Assembly: GCF_001548115.1 (NCBI RefSeq)
Contig: NZ_AP014821.1
Coordinates: 3,909,262 to 3,973,261, forward strand
Direction of reading: 5' to 3'
Length of the DNA: 64,000 nucleotides
Source of the DNA: Geminocystis sp. NIES-3709
GTDB lineage: Bacteria > Cyanobacteriota > Cyanobacteriia > Cyanobacteriales > Cyanobacteriaceae
Below are positions 50,682 through 60,362 of the stretch, one piece after another (within the stretch, counting starts at the first letter, position 1; each line of letters begins with the position of its first letter). A program made the position numbers and the translations under genes. The notes below the pieces were generated by a model. That model was not told where the DNA came from. It made no database searches and saw only the letters and a program-made list of their open reading frames with translations.

Positions 50682-51626
50682 GTGAATATTCCGGGTAATA
50701 TTATCACTCTGATAGCAGGTATTCTTCTAACCCTGATCAGTTTGTGGTATGGACAAAATCACGGCTTAATGCCCGTAGAAGCCTCTCAAGGGGCGGCAGA
50801 CATCGATGAGTTATTCGATTTGATGATGACGATCGCAACGGGGTTATTTTTAATCGTAGAAGGGGTTTTAGTATATTGTCTAATTAAATTTAGACGGAAA
50901 AAAGGGGACAAAACTGATGGCCCTTCGATCGAAGGCAATGTACCCTTAGAGATAGTATGGACAGCTATTCCTACCGTTATCGTTTTCATTTTGGCGCTTT
51001 ATAGCTTTGAAGTTTATAACAATTTGGGGGGTTTAGATCCTGAAACTTCTCATGATTTTCGTCAAGAAGAAATGCAGATGGCAGGAAATCAAGGAAAAAT
51101 GGTAGCGTTTAATCCCCATCAAGGACATTTATCTTTAGGCATCGGTAACGCCAATGCGGATTTAGAAGTTGATGTTAACGGCATTCAATACGCTTGGATT
51201 TTCACTTATCCCGACTCTGGGGTTGTATCTGGAGAACTTCATGTACCCGTAAACAAGCAAGTCAAACTCAACATGAAAGCAGGGGATGTTATTCACGCTT
51301 TTTGGGTGCCTCAACTTAGGTTAAAACAAGATGTATTACCGGGTAGAGATTCTGCATTAGCCTTTAATGCCAATCGAATTGGTACTTATCCAATTATTTG
51401 TGCGGAATTATGTGGAGCTTATCACGGTGGGATGAAGACAACCCTTTATGTCGAAAGTGAAGAAGATTATCAAAAATGGATTCAAGAAAACACCTTTGCC
51501 AGTGCGGAAGAAAAAGCAGATACAATGGCGTTAATGACGCAACCCATGACGCAAGAAAATCGTGTGGAAATGCACTCTCATCACTTAGAAGTGACATCAG
51601 AAACTTTAGCACAGTTACATAATTAG
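50682..51626 (+). CDS. ctaC: Cytochrome c oxidase subunit II
   Basis: 314 aa, starting at a GTG preceded by AGGAT. An N-terminal membrane hairpin: LIAGILLTLISLWY and TIATGLFLIVEGVLVYCLI, with a third hydrophobic stretch IVWTAIPTVIVFILALYSF. The lumenal cupredoxin domain has the CuA site in ICAELCGAYHGGMKTTL plus the upstream His in VIHAFWVPQLRLKQDVL. It receives electrons from cytochrome c6 or plastocyanin in thylakoid respiration. First of ctaCDE. Confidence 0.95.
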   Translation: MNIPGNIITLIAGILLTLISLWYGQNHGLMPVEASQGAADIDELFDLMMTIATGLFLIVEGVLVYCLIKFRRKKGDKTDGPSIEGNVPLEIVWTAIPTVIVFILALYSFEVYNNLGGLDPETSHDFRQEEMQMAGNQGKMVAFNPHQGHLSLGIGNANADLEVDVNGIQYAWIFTYPDSGVVSGELHVPVNKQVKLNMKAGDVIHAFWVPQLRLKQDVLPGRDSALAFNANRIGTYPIICAELCGAYHGGMKTTLYVESEEDYQKWIQENTFASAEEKADTMALMTQPMTQENRVEMHSHHLEVTSETLAQLHN

Positions 51627-51768
51627 GGTGTAATAGAAAAATGGATGATTTTGTAAAATTAATGAAAAATCACCTATAACCCTTTGCGTCTTTGCGAGAC
51701 AAATTATCACACCTTGAATAAACATCAAAAAATTATTTTTCACTGCAATATATTGTTTTCAATTACCT

Positions 51769-53421
51769 ATGACAACTAACACAGTTTTAGAAACACCTAA
51801 CCATAAAGAAAGAAAACTAATAGATTACTTTACCTTTAACACAGATCATAAAGTTATCGGTATCCAATATTTAGTAACATCTTTTTTCTTTTACTTTATC
51901 GGTGGTGCTTTTGCGGAAGTAGTACGAACAGAATTAGCCACACCAGATCCTGATATTGTCTCTCCTGAGTTATATAATCAGCTTTTCACCCTTCACGGTA
52001 CGATTATGATCTTTTTATGGATTGTACCCGCAGGGGCAGCATTTGCTAATTATCTCATTCCTTTGATGATTGGGGCAGAAGATATGGCATTTCCTCGTTT
52101 AAATGCCGTTGCTTTTTGGATGGTACCCCCTGGGGGAGTTTTATTATTGAGTAGCTTTTTAGTGGGGGCACCTCAATCAGGTTGGACATCTTATCCTCCG
52201 TTAAGTTTAATGACAGGCAAATGGGGTGAAGAAATTTGGATTCTGAGTGTACTTTTATTGGGTACATCTTCCATTTTAGGAGGGCTCAACTTCGCTACCA
52301 CTATCCTTAAAATGCGCATTAAAGACATGGATTTGCACAGTATGCCTTTATTTTGTTGGGCGATGTTAGCAACTTCTGCTTTAAGTGTACTTTCAACCCC
52401 TGTATTAGCAGGTGCATTAATTTTACTCTCCTTTGACTTAATTGCAGGTACAAGTTTCTTTAATCCTACTGGTGGTGGTGATCCTGTTGTCTATCAGCAT
52501 CTATTCTGGTTTTACTCTCATCCTGCGGTTTATATCATGATTTTGCCGTTTTTTGGAGTAGTTTCTGAAGTAATTCCTGTACACTCTCGTAAGCCTATTT
52601 TTGGTTATCGTGCGATCGCATATTCTAGTTTAGCTATTAGTTTTTTAGGATTAATCGTATGGGCTCACCATATGTTTACCAGTGGTACTCCCGGATGGTT
52701 GCGGATGTTTTTTATGGCAACAACAATGTTAATTGCTGTACCAACAGGGATTAAAATTTTTAGTTGGTGTGCGACAATGTGGGGAGGCAAAATTGAGCTA
52801 AATAGCCCTATGTTGTTTGCCATGGGTTTTGTGTCATCTTTTCTTATTGGTGGCTTAACAGGAGTGATGGTAGCATCTGTACCCTTTGATATTCATGTCC
52901 ATGACACTTATTTTATTGTAGGACATTTTCACTATGTACTATTTGGCGGATCTGCATTAGCACTATTTTCGGGCTTCTATCACTGGTTTCCAAAGATGAC
53001 AGGTAAAAATTACAATGAAGGTTTAGGACAGTTACATTTTATCCTCACTTTTATTGGTTTAAATATTACTTTTATGCCCATGCACCAATTAGGTTTAATG
53101 GGAATGAATCGCCGTGTCGCTTTATATGATGTGGAATTTCAACCATTGAACTTACTCAGTACTGCTGGTGCTTACGTTATGGCAGTGTCAACTATTCCTT
53201 TCATCATTAATGTAGTCTGGAGTGTTTTTAAAGGTACTCAGGCAGAAAGAAACCCTTGGAGGGCTTTAACCCTTGAATGGCAAACCGCTTCACCTCCTAT
53301 CATCGAAAACTTTGAAGAAGAGCCAGTTTTATGGAGTGGCCCTTATGACTACGGTATTGACGATGAACTAGAGGAAGAAGAAACCGTGGCGGATATGTTA
53401 GCGGAAGTTTCCGCTAAGTAG
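51769..53421 (+). CDS. ctaD: Cytochrome c oxidase subunit I
   Basis: 550 aa with 12 membrane segments; the catalytic core carrying heme a, heme a3 and CuB. Ligand motifs seen: TLHGTIMIFLWIVPAGAAF (heme a His), FWFYSHPAVYIMILPFFGVV (CuB His with cross-linked Tyr), WAHHMFTSG (CuB His pair), and DTYFIVGHFHYVLFGGSALA (heme ligands). The C-terminal tail is acidic (DELEEEETVADMLAE). It reduces O2 to water and pumps protons. Confidence 0.97.
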   Translation: MTTNTVLETPNHKERKLIDYFTFNTDHKVIGIQYLVTSFFFYFIGGAFAEVVRTELATPDPDIVSPELYNQLFTLHGTIMIFLWIVPAGAAFANYLIPLMIGAEDMAFPRLNAVAFWMVPPGGVLLLSSFLVGAPQSGWTSYPPLSLMTGKWGEEIWILSVLLLGTSSILGGLNFATTILKMRIKDMDLHSMPLFCWAMLATSALSVLSTPVLAGALILLSFDLIAGTSFFNPTGGGDPVVYQHLFWFYSHPAVYIMILPFFGVVSEVIPVHSRKPIFGYRAIAYSSLAISFLGLIVWAHHMFTSGTPGWLRMFFMATTMLIAVPTGIKIFSWCATMWGGKIELNSPMLFAMGFVSSFLIGGLTGVMVASVPFDIHVHDTYFIVGHFHYVLFGGSALALFSGFYHWFPKMTGKNYNEGLGQLHFILTFIGLNITFMPMHQLGLMGMNRRVALYDVEFQPLNLLSTAGAYVMAVSTIPFIINVVWSVFKGTQAERNPWRALTLEWQTASPPIIENFEEEPVLWSGPYDYGIDDELEEEETVADMLAEVSAK

Positions 53422-53555
53422 TGAATAGTTGATAGTGAATAAGTTATGTAGCAATTTCTTTGATTTAGCTATTCAATATTCATTATTGACTTTAAGCACT
53501 ACTAATTATTTTTCGATATTCCGACTTTTAACTACTAATTATTTATTGAGTAATC

Positions 53556-54176
53556 ATGCAAAGTTCAGCTATTGATTCCCAAGTTACCCTTGGTTACGAA
53601 AAGGAAGCCGAATCTGTTCATCATGGACACCCAGATCATCGGATGTTTGGTTTAGTATTGTTTCTTATCTCTGAAAGTATGATCTTTTTTGGTCTTTTCA
53701 GTGCTTATATGATTTACTATGCTACTCTGCCTGAATGGCCTATGGGTGACATAGAATTAGAGTTACTCTTACCGGGTGTCAACAGTATTATCCTGATTTC
53801 TAGTAGTTTTGTCATGCACAAGGGGCAAAGTTGCATTAGAAATAACGATGTTAAAGGGTTACAGTTATGGTTTGGTATCACTGCTATTATGGGGGCTATC
53901 TTCTTAGGTGGACAGCTTTATGAATACGCCCATACTGGTTTTGGTTTAACAGATAATCTCTTTGCCAGTTGTTTTTATGTGTTGACTGGTTTTCACGGTT
54001 TACACGTTACTGCTGGTTTACTGTTTATTTTAGCGGTATTGTGGCGATCGAGAAAAGAAGGACATTATTCTAGTAGTAAACATTTTGGAGTGGAAGCATC
54101 CGAGTTATATTGGCACTTTGTCGATGTTGTGTGGATTATTCTGTTTATTTTGGTTTATTTACTACCTTTACAATAA
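53556..54176 (+). CDS. ctaE: Cytochrome c oxidase subunit III
   Basis: 206 aa, five membrane segments, with MFGLVLFLISESMIFFGLFS (conserved Glu), YVLTGFHGLHVTAGLLFILA and LYWHFVDVVWIILFILVYLL. The short cyanobacterial five-helix form lacks the first two helices of mitochondrial subunit III. It completes ctaCDE; no ctaA/ctaB heme-maturation genes lie in the window. It converges with the NYN-domain gene over a palindrome. Confidence 0.95.
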   Translation: MQSSAIDSQVTLGYEKEAESVHHGHPDHRMFGLVLFLISESMIFFGLFSAYMIYYATLPEWPMGDIELELLLPGVNSIILISSSFVMHKGQSCIRNNDVKGLQLWFGITAIMGAIFLGGQLYEYAHTGFGLTDNLFASCFYVLTGFHGLHVTAGLLFILAVLWRSRKEGHYSSSKHFGVEASELYWHFVDVVWIILFILVYLLPLQ

Positions 54177-54183
54177 AGATTTT

Positions 54184-54200
54184 GGTGGGCATTGCCCACC
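54184..54200. repeat. 17-base palindrome, copy 2
   Basis: GGTGGGCATTGCCCACC is a perfect inverted repeat between the convergent ctaE and NYN-domain genes, and shares its core with the palindrome at 2329-2345. In this setting it could act as a transcription barrier for both genes, although no T-run follows on either strand. Confidence 0.75.
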
Positions 54201-54212
54201 CTAAAAATACAA

Positions 54213-54947
54213 TTATTTCAAACTCACATTATTACCATCAACAATAAATAATCCGGTTGATTTGAGTAACTCTCCTAATTTTTTATAATTATAAGCCCTA
54301 GGATCAAAAGAAGAATCTAGTTTTAATAACTGTTGATTTAATGTTCCTAAATTAACTGTTTTACTTTCATCGACCATGACTGAATCGAAAGCATTTTTTA
54401 ATAATTTATTGAGTTTTTTTTCTTTTTTTAAAGTGGTATTTTTTTCACTATTAACTGCTATATTCTCGACAATTTCTTCACTAGAACTTTCGTTATCATT
54501 ATCTAAAAAATCAGTACAAATAAATCGATCGCAAGCAGAAACAAAAGGAATAGGAGTAGTTTTTTTTCCAAAACCATAAACGAGTAAGCCATTTTGTCGA
54601 ATACGATTAACTAATCTAGTAAAATCACTATCACTAGAAACAATACAAAAACCATCAAATTTTTCTGTGTAAAGTAAATCCATCGCATCGATAATTAGTG
54701 CGTTATCTGTAGAATTTTTACCTGATGTATAGAAAAATTGTTGTATGGGTAAAAGTGCAAATTCATTGAGTATTTTTTTCCATGTATTCATTTGAGGACT
54801 TGTCCAATCACCATAAACTCTTTTTACATAAGCTGTACCAAATTTGGTGATTTCTCTTAATAAGGATTCCATTATTTTAGTGCTAGTATTATCAGCATCA
54901 ATTAACACCGCCAATTTATCTGATCTAAATTCAATTTCACCTCTCAT
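54213..54947 (-). CDS. NYN-domain nuclease-like protein with C-terminal LOTUS/OST-HTH domain
   Basis: 244 aa. The NYN (PIN-like) domain spans 10-145 with acidic residues D17/D19 (LAVLIDADN), D81/D87 (STDNALIIDAMDLLY) and D106/D108 (FCIVSSDSDFTRLVNRIRQ), consistent with a metal-dependent RNase of the LabA/DUF88 type. A Ser/Glu/Lys-rich linker follows, then a LOTUS-like winged helix (about 185-244: SFDPRAYNYKKLGELLKSTG, LFIVDGNNVSLK) that binds RNA or G-quadruplexes in other proteins. It probably acts in RNA processing; the target is unknown. Confidence 0.85.
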   Translation of the reverse strand: MRGEIEFRSDKLAVLIDADNTSTKIMESLLREITKFGTAYVKRVYGDWTSPQMNTWKKILNEFALLPIQQFFYTSGKNSTDNALIIDAMDLLYTEKFDGFCIVSSDSDFTRLVNRIRQNGLLVYGFGKKTTPIPFVSACDRFICTDFLDNDNESSSEEIVENIAVNSEKNTTLKKEKKLNKLLKNAFDSVMVDESKTVNLGTLNQQLLKLDSSFDPRAYNYKKLGELLKSTGLFIVDGNNVSLK

Positions 54948-55085
54948 AATATTTTACTTTTTCCTATATTTCAGTCTATTAATATTTTATGATATTAAAA
55001 AATTAAAAAATAAAACTAAAAAATAAAAGTCATTTGTCAGGGGATAAGTTAACCTATTTTTTTCAGCCCTTCACCCTTAACTTAT

Positions 55086-57695
55086 TTAACTGGGAAGACG
55101 AATAATAATTACAGTGGTAGCTAGTTTTGAAGCGATCGATTCTGGAATATTACCATACCATGCTTGTTGTAATAAACTTTCTCTGGATGCTCCTAATATA
55201 ACTAGCTCCGCATTTTGTGATTGAGAAAGATGTAAAATAGCAGAAATAACCGAAGGTGAGGAGATGATAAGAGGATTAACTTCCGTTTTGACTAAATTTC
55301 TTAATTTTTTGACTTCTAGGTGAAGATTTCTAAAGTCAATATTGGTTTCTTCAGGGGAATGCACTTTGGTTAAATAAACTGGAGGAAATTTGTTTTCAGG
55401 ATAGATGCTAAGAAAAGCAGGTAATAGTTTTAATCCTTCTTCTGCATTAGGGCCCCCGGCCGTTGGTACTAAAAAACTACCACTGCCACCATTGGGATAA
55501 GATTGCCCATCACCCAACTTCACCAAAATTAACTCGCAAGGAGCTTGATTAATAAGGCTATCGATAAGACGAGAAAAGATAAATTCATCGGACTCTCCAT
55601 TTTGTTTCCAGCCCATCAACAATAAGTTAATATGTTGAGTTTTGATGATGTCCATGACAATTTTACTGCGATGATGCCCCACAATAATTTTTGTGTGAAC
55701 AGAGATTTTCGCTTTTCTTCCCATTCTTTCTAAATTGTGCATTAGATGACGGGCTTCTCTTGTATCTACTTTTGTAGTTCGAGGATCTTGATGCTTTGGT
55801 ATTTTTATTACTCTCACAAACTCTATTTCGTAATGATAATATGTTGCGATCGCACGAGCAATTTTAAATAAACCTCGAAAGTCATCTTCTTTTGCTACTG
55901 GTACTAACATACATCCTTTACCCACCGCAGGAGAACAAGTTTGATAGATAGTATAAGCAGGTTGAGGTTTAAAACCCCTATCTCCCTTTAATTCATTTAC
56001 CTCGGCACGAATAATATCAGTACGGGTAATAATCCCTACTAAACGGCTATCTTGTAAAACGGGTAAGCGGGATAATTGATAACGACTAAGCAAATACATG
56101 ACATCAGTTAAAGAAGCATTTGCCATCACCGTAATCGGATTTCTTGTCATTATTTCATCTACCTTCAACCGAGTGTTAGTAGAATCTACCTTCACCAAAT
56201 CTGACTGAGTAATAATACCAACTAAGTCTGTATCATCAACTACTGGAAAACCCCGATGATGAGAAACTGTCATTAACTCTAGTACTTTAGGAATAGTTAA
56301 ATCTGATGAAATAGTTTCCACTTGAGATTGCATCACATCAGAAGCTGTTAAATGACTTAAAAAATGATCTTGAGCATCGTTATTTTCTTCTTGTAATTCC
56401 ATGCCCATCGCTCGCAGTAAATGTTGATAAACTGAGCCTTTTTCAAAAGTTTCTGCACTGATATAAGCTACAGCACAACTAATCATTAAAGGTAAAACAA
56501 GGTTAAAGTTACCATTCAACTCAAAAACAATGATAATTGCCGTAATAGGGACTCTGACGACTCCGGTGAATAATGCACCCATACCCACTAAAGAAAAGGT
56601 TGCAACGGCACTACTTCCCGACAAATAACCCTCTACATCTCCAACTAAATACCCTAAAGCTGAGCCCATAATTAAAGCAGGGGCAAATAATCCCCCCGGA
56701 GCACCCGATCCTGCGGCAATAATAGTTAAGATATAGTGAGCTAAAAATGCTAAGGCTGTTTCTTCCCAAGTTAGCTCTCCTTTAATCAAAAAATCTTTTA
56801 ATCCGGCGTTATCTCGAAAAAATGAGGGTAAAAAAGAGATAATTAGTCCAGAAACTAATCCAGCGACTCCTATACGCACAAAAAGAGGTATTTTTAATTT
56901 TTGATTCCACTCTAGGCTAAATAAAACACTACGGTTAAAGATTGCCCCTAAAACTCCTGCAATTACCCCTAGTAATAAATAGGAAGGAATATCTTGGGGT
57001 ATAAAGTAAAGATTTTCTGAGGATAATATGCCTTCAGATAAGGATAAGGGAGATTGTAAAATGAGGGATACTACTGCTCCTGTAAAAGATGCGACGATCG
57101 CCGTTTCCAGAGTCAAGTTAGAAACATCTCTTAATAATTCCTCAACTACAAACATCACTCCAGCAATGGGAGTATTAAACCCAGCCGCCAATCCTGCCGC
57201 CGCACCCGCCGCTATCATCTGTCTTCGATGCTCGGGGGATGTGGGTACAAAACGGGTTAATTCTCCTGCTAAAGCGGCACCAATGTGGACTGTGGGGGCT
57301 CTACGCCCTAGGGTTAATCCGGCACCTAGTACTAAAATTGTACCAATTAATTTAACAACAGCAACTTTCAAAGACAAAGGTATTTTATATCTAGCTAAAG
57401 CGGCTTTAATTTGGGGAATACCGCCTCCTGCGGCTTCTGGGGAGACATTTTCTACTAATAATCCCGCCATACTGCCCAAAATAAGACCAAATAGAGGTAA
57501 AACAGCAATAGCACCCCATTTATCGACTAATTGTAAGCGGTAACTTCCTAGAAAATTAATTCCTTCTTTGAGAAATAGGGCGGCTAAACCTGAGAAAATA
57601 CCGATTAAACAGGCTTCTATTAAAGCATAACGAGTGGAAATCGATCCTCTGGCGAAATGTTGAGATTTAAACCATTCTTGCCACTGCTTGATCAT
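55086..57695 (-). CDS. ClC chloride channel/antiporter with two CBS and two USP-like domains
   Basis: 869 aa. Residues 20-430 form the ClC membrane domain: GGGIPQIKAAL, LGRRAPTVHIGAALAGEL, AAGLAAGFNTPIAGVMFVVE and SGAPGGLFAPALIMGSALGY. The usual GREGP motif reads GRRAP, so the gating Glu is Arg132, and GSGIP reads GGGIP (Gly91 for Ser). Residues 450-565 hold two CBS domains (VMQSQVETI, EIMTRNPITVM). After that come two universal-stress-protein-like domains, the first ending LLLMGWKQNGESDEF, the second containing LVILGASRESLLQQAWYGNI. CBS/USP modules suggest nucleotide gating. It sits alone, divergent from the DUF309 gene. Confidence 0.92.
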   Translation of the reverse strand: MIKQWQEWFKSQHFARGSISTRYALIEACLIGIFSGLAALFLKEGINFLGSYRLQLVDKWGAIAVLPLFGLILGSMAGLLVENVSPEAAGGGIPQIKAALARYKIPLSLKVAVVKLIGTILVLGAGLTLGRRAPTVHIGAALAGELTRFVPTSPEHRRQMIAAGAAAGLAAGFNTPIAGVMFVVEELLRDVSNLTLETAIVASFTGAVVSLILQSPLSLSEGILSSENLYFIPQDIPSYLLLGVIAGVLGAIFNRSVLFSLEWNQKLKIPLFVRIGVAGLVSGLIISFLPSFFRDNAGLKDFLIKGELTWEETALAFLAHYILTIIAAGSGAPGGLFAPALIMGSALGYLVGDVEGYLSGSSAVATFSLVGMGALFTGVVRVPITAIIIVFELNGNFNLVLPLMISCAVAYISAETFEKGSVYQHLLRAMGMELQEENNDAQDHFLSHLTASDVMQSQVETISSDLTIPKVLELMTVSHHRGFPVVDDTDLVGIITQSDLVKVDSTNTRLKVDEIMTRNPITVMANASLTDVMYLLSRYQLSRLPVLQDSRLVGIITRTDIIRAEVNELKGDRGFKPQPAYTIYQTCSPAVGKGCMLVPVAKEDDFRGLFKIARAIATYYHYEIEFVRVIKIPKHQDPRTTKVDTREARHLMHNLERMGRKAKISVHTKIIVGHHRSKIVMDIIKTQHINLLLMGWKQNGESDEFIFSRLIDSLINQAPCELILVKLGDGQSYPNGGSGSFLVPTAGGPNAEEGLKLLPAFLSIYPENKFPPVYLTKVHSPEETNIDFRNLHLEVKKLRNLVKTEVNPLIISSPSVISAILHLSQSQNAELVILGASRESLLQQAWYGNIPESIASKLATTVIIIRLPS

Positions 57696-57799
57696 ATCTT
57701 AGTGGGGAGTGGGGTAAGTGATAAATAAGTAAGCTAAATTACTTCGTTAAAATCAAATAACCTTTTTATATTATCAAAGTTTTATCATCATCGAAAATA

Positions 57800-58195
57800 A
57801 TGAATGAATTTTTAAAGAAAGGAATTGAAGAATTTAACCTACAACAATTTTATGCCTGTCATGATACTTTAGAAGAAATGTGGATGGATTCGATCGAACC
57901 TGACAAAACATTTTATCAAGGAATTTTACAAATAGCAGTAGGTTGCTATCATTTAAGCAATAGTAATTGGCGAGGGGCAGTGATTTTATTAGGAGAAGGG
58001 TTAAGAAAATTAGTCTCATATGAGCCTGATTATTTATCAATTAATGTTACTGATTTAACAACAAATACCTATGAATTATTAATTACTTTACAACAGATTA
58101 ATCCACATTCTGTCAAGGATTTTTACGAAAAATTAATTAATCATCAATTAGAAAATAATCTTACTTTTCCTTCGATAATTACGATCGATAAATAA
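57800..58195 (+). CDS. DUF309 domain protein
   Basis: 131 aa helical protein with the DUF309 signature FYACHDTLEEMWMDS, then FYQGILQIAVGCYHLSNSNW, RGAVILLGEGLRKL. The HDxLEExW motif could bind metal. The function is unknown, though it is conserved in cyanobacteria and plastids. It is 105 bases from the divergent ClC gene and precedes an ABC exporter on the same strand with a simple-repeat spacer between. Confidence 0.85.
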   Translation: MNEFLKKGIEEFNLQQFYACHDTLEEMWMDSIEPDKTFYQGILQIAVGCYHLSNSNWRGAVILLGEGLRKLVSYEPDYLSINVTDLTTNTYELLITLQQINPHSVKDFYEKLINHQLENNLTFPSIITIDK

Positions 58196-58203
58196 AAAGG
58201 TAT

Positions 58204-58243
58204 TAGGTTTTAGGTAGTAGGTTTTAGGTAGTAGGTTTTAGGT
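58204..58243 (+). repeat. Tandem 14-base repeat, TAGGTTTTAGGTAG
   Basis: Two full copies and a nearly full third copy (58204-58217, 58218-58231, 58232-58243) in the spacer after the DUF309 gene. This is G/T-rich on the plus strand and telomere-like in look; similar degenerate units (gtaggtattaggtt) occur near 60245. Such runs are common between cyanobacterial genes and have no assigned role. Confidence 0.8.
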
Positions 58244-58393
58244 GAAATTAAAACTGTTAATTTATAACAATGGCATTTTTATAATTGTATAATCATTATA
58301 TAGCGATCCTAAATTATTAGTGAGAAATTAAATATTAGTAAATAATCCTAATTCGTTATTAATTGTCGATTTTCAATTCTTAATATATTTATC

Positions 58394-60211
58394 ATGGCTT
58401 CTTTTAAAGATTTAATTAGATATTACGATCGATATAAATTAACCGTCATTTTTAGTATAGGGGCGTCCGGTTTATTTGAATTAATTGATTTAATTATACC
58501 TTATTTAATTGGTCAAATTTTAAATGTTCTTTCCGGAGAATCCTTAGATAATTTTTTACAAAATATCGTAAATAACATTGCGAACTTTGTTAATACTAAT
58601 CCTGATGAAAAAACTCTATCTTTAACAATTTTAATTACCATGATTTTTTTTATTACTGTAGCTAGAGCACCTATTCAACCTTGGATTAGTTCATGGTATC
58701 ACTGGGAAATTACTCTTAAATCTAGGCGAGATTATTCTCAAAAAGTAATTGAAAAAATACTAAGTTTACCTCTGAGTTTTTATGAGGAAAATAACCCCGG
58801 AAGAATTGCAGGAAGAGTAGCTAGAGGTATTGCAAATCATACATGGACTTATCCAGAAATTGCAGGACAATTATTACCTAAACTAATTAGAGTGTTAGGA
58901 ATTTTTTTGATTATTTTATTACTAGAAAAATGGATTGCTTTTGGTTTTATTATCTCTTTTTCTCTGATTTTATTATTTACCTTAATTAATCTGAAAAAAT
59001 TAATTCAACAAGAGGAATTATTAGACAAACATCAAGAAAATACAGAAAGTCGAACATCAGAAATTATTACTAATATTAAAACTGTTAAGGCTTTTGCAAC
59101 AGAATCTCAAGAATTAATTAGACAAAATAAAAGACTAAATAGAGAGTATCAAGTAGTTATTAATCGTATTCATTTAGGGTATGTAAAACTTGCTACTTGG
59201 TCAAAAACAGTGGTACAGTTATCGTTATTTTTAGTATTTTTATTTATTCTTATTCCTACACTTAATAAAGAAGTTTCGTTAGGACATTTTATTACTATTT
59301 ATACTGTAGCAAGTATGGCTTATGCAGAAATAGAACCTATTAGTATTTTAGCTGAAACTTTTGCTCGTCGTTACGCTTCGATGATTCGTTTTCACGAGTT
59401 TATGAATCTTCCCATCGGAGAGGATGCTTCTACTTTAATTCCCAAAAATATTTCTAATATTAATTATCAATTTAGTGGTAAATTAGAGTTGAAAAATATT
59501 TCTTTTGGTTATCATCTCGATCGAGGGGTATTAAATAATATTAATATCTTAATTAATCCCTATGAAACTGTCGCATTAGTAGGAAGATCTGGATCTGGAA
59601 AATCAACTTTAGTTAAACTGTTATTAAGGTATTTTGAACCTTTAACTGGTGAAATTTTATTAGATGGAATTAATATTCGTAGCCTTGATATTGGTGGTTA
59701 TCGTCGTCGTTTAGCCATTGTACATCAAGAAGTGGATATGTTTAATGGTACTATTTTGGATAATCTCATCTATGGTAACTCGGAAGTTTCGATCGAGGAA
59801 GTAAAACAAGCTTGTGCTATTGCTAGAGTTGATGAATTTATCAAAGACTTACCCCATAAATATTATACCGTAGTGGGAGAGCGAGGAGTGAGATTATCGG
59901 GGGGGCAAAAACAACGGTTAGGTATTGCTAGGGCATTGATTATGAATCCTGATATACTTATTTTTGATGAGGCAACTTCTAGTCTTGATTATGAGTCAGA
60001 AAGAGAGATTCAGTTAGCCATGCGATCAATTTTTGGCACTCGTACTACAATTATTATTGCCCACCGCTTGAGTACTGTGCGTTCTGCTGATAAAATTATA
60101 GTCTTAGATCAAGGTACGATCGCAGAAATAGGCAACCATGAGGAGTTATTAGCTAGACAAGGTATTTATCAAAGGCTACACTCCCTTCAGGAAACTGGAG
60201 ACTTGTATTAA
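58394..60211 (+). CDS. ABC exporter, fused permease and ATPase
   Basis: 605 aa half-transporter. The membrane domain (1-330) has six hydrophobic segments, the first near FSIGASGLFELIDLIIPYLI; the ATPase (355-600) has Walker A VGRSGSGKSTLVKLLL, Q-loop IVHQEVDMFNGTI, signature VRLSGGQKQRLGIARAL and Walker B ILIFDEATSSLD followed by the IIAHRLSTVRSAD H-loop. It likely homodimerises and exports lipid, peptide or a drug; the substrate cannot be told. No accessory genes are adjacent. Confidence 0.92.
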   Translation: MASFKDLIRYYDRYKLTVIFSIGASGLFELIDLIIPYLIGQILNVLSGESLDNFLQNIVNNIANFVNTNPDEKTLSLTILITMIFFITVARAPIQPWISSWYHWEITLKSRRDYSQKVIEKILSLPLSFYEENNPGRIAGRVARGIANHTWTYPEIAGQLLPKLIRVLGIFLIILLLEKWIAFGFIISFSLILLFTLINLKKLIQQEELLDKHQENTESRTSEIITNIKTVKAFATESQELIRQNKRLNREYQVVINRIHLGYVKLATWSKTVVQLSLFLVFLFILIPTLNKEVSLGHFITIYTVASMAYAEIEPISILAETFARRYASMIRFHEFMNLPIGEDASTLIPKNISNINYQFSGKLELKNISFGYHLDRGVLNNINILINPYETVALVGRSGSGKSTLVKLLLRYFEPLTGEILLDGINIRSLDIGGYRRRLAIVHQEVDMFNGTILDNLIYGNSEVSIEEVKQACAIARVDEFIKDLPHKYYTVVGERGVRLSGGQKQRLGIARALIMNPDILIFDEATSSLDYESEREIQLAMRSIFGTRTTIIIAHRLSTVRSADKIIVLDQGTIAEIGNHEELLARQGIYQRLHSLQETGDLY

Positions 60212-60362
60212 GTAGAAGATGATGAAAAAGTCTTTTGATAGGGAGTAGGTATTAGGTTGAATTAAGTCTTAGATAGTCGCTTTAGTCTACTTTTGTCCTA
60301 CTCTTTACAATTTATTTCAAATTGGGTTATGATAAAAATTCTTCATTCCTAATTCCTCATTC

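Noticed and set aside
54184-54200. Intrinsic terminator between ctaE and the NYN gene
   Set aside because: The hairpin is strong but neither strand has the following T-run; recorded as a repeat instead.
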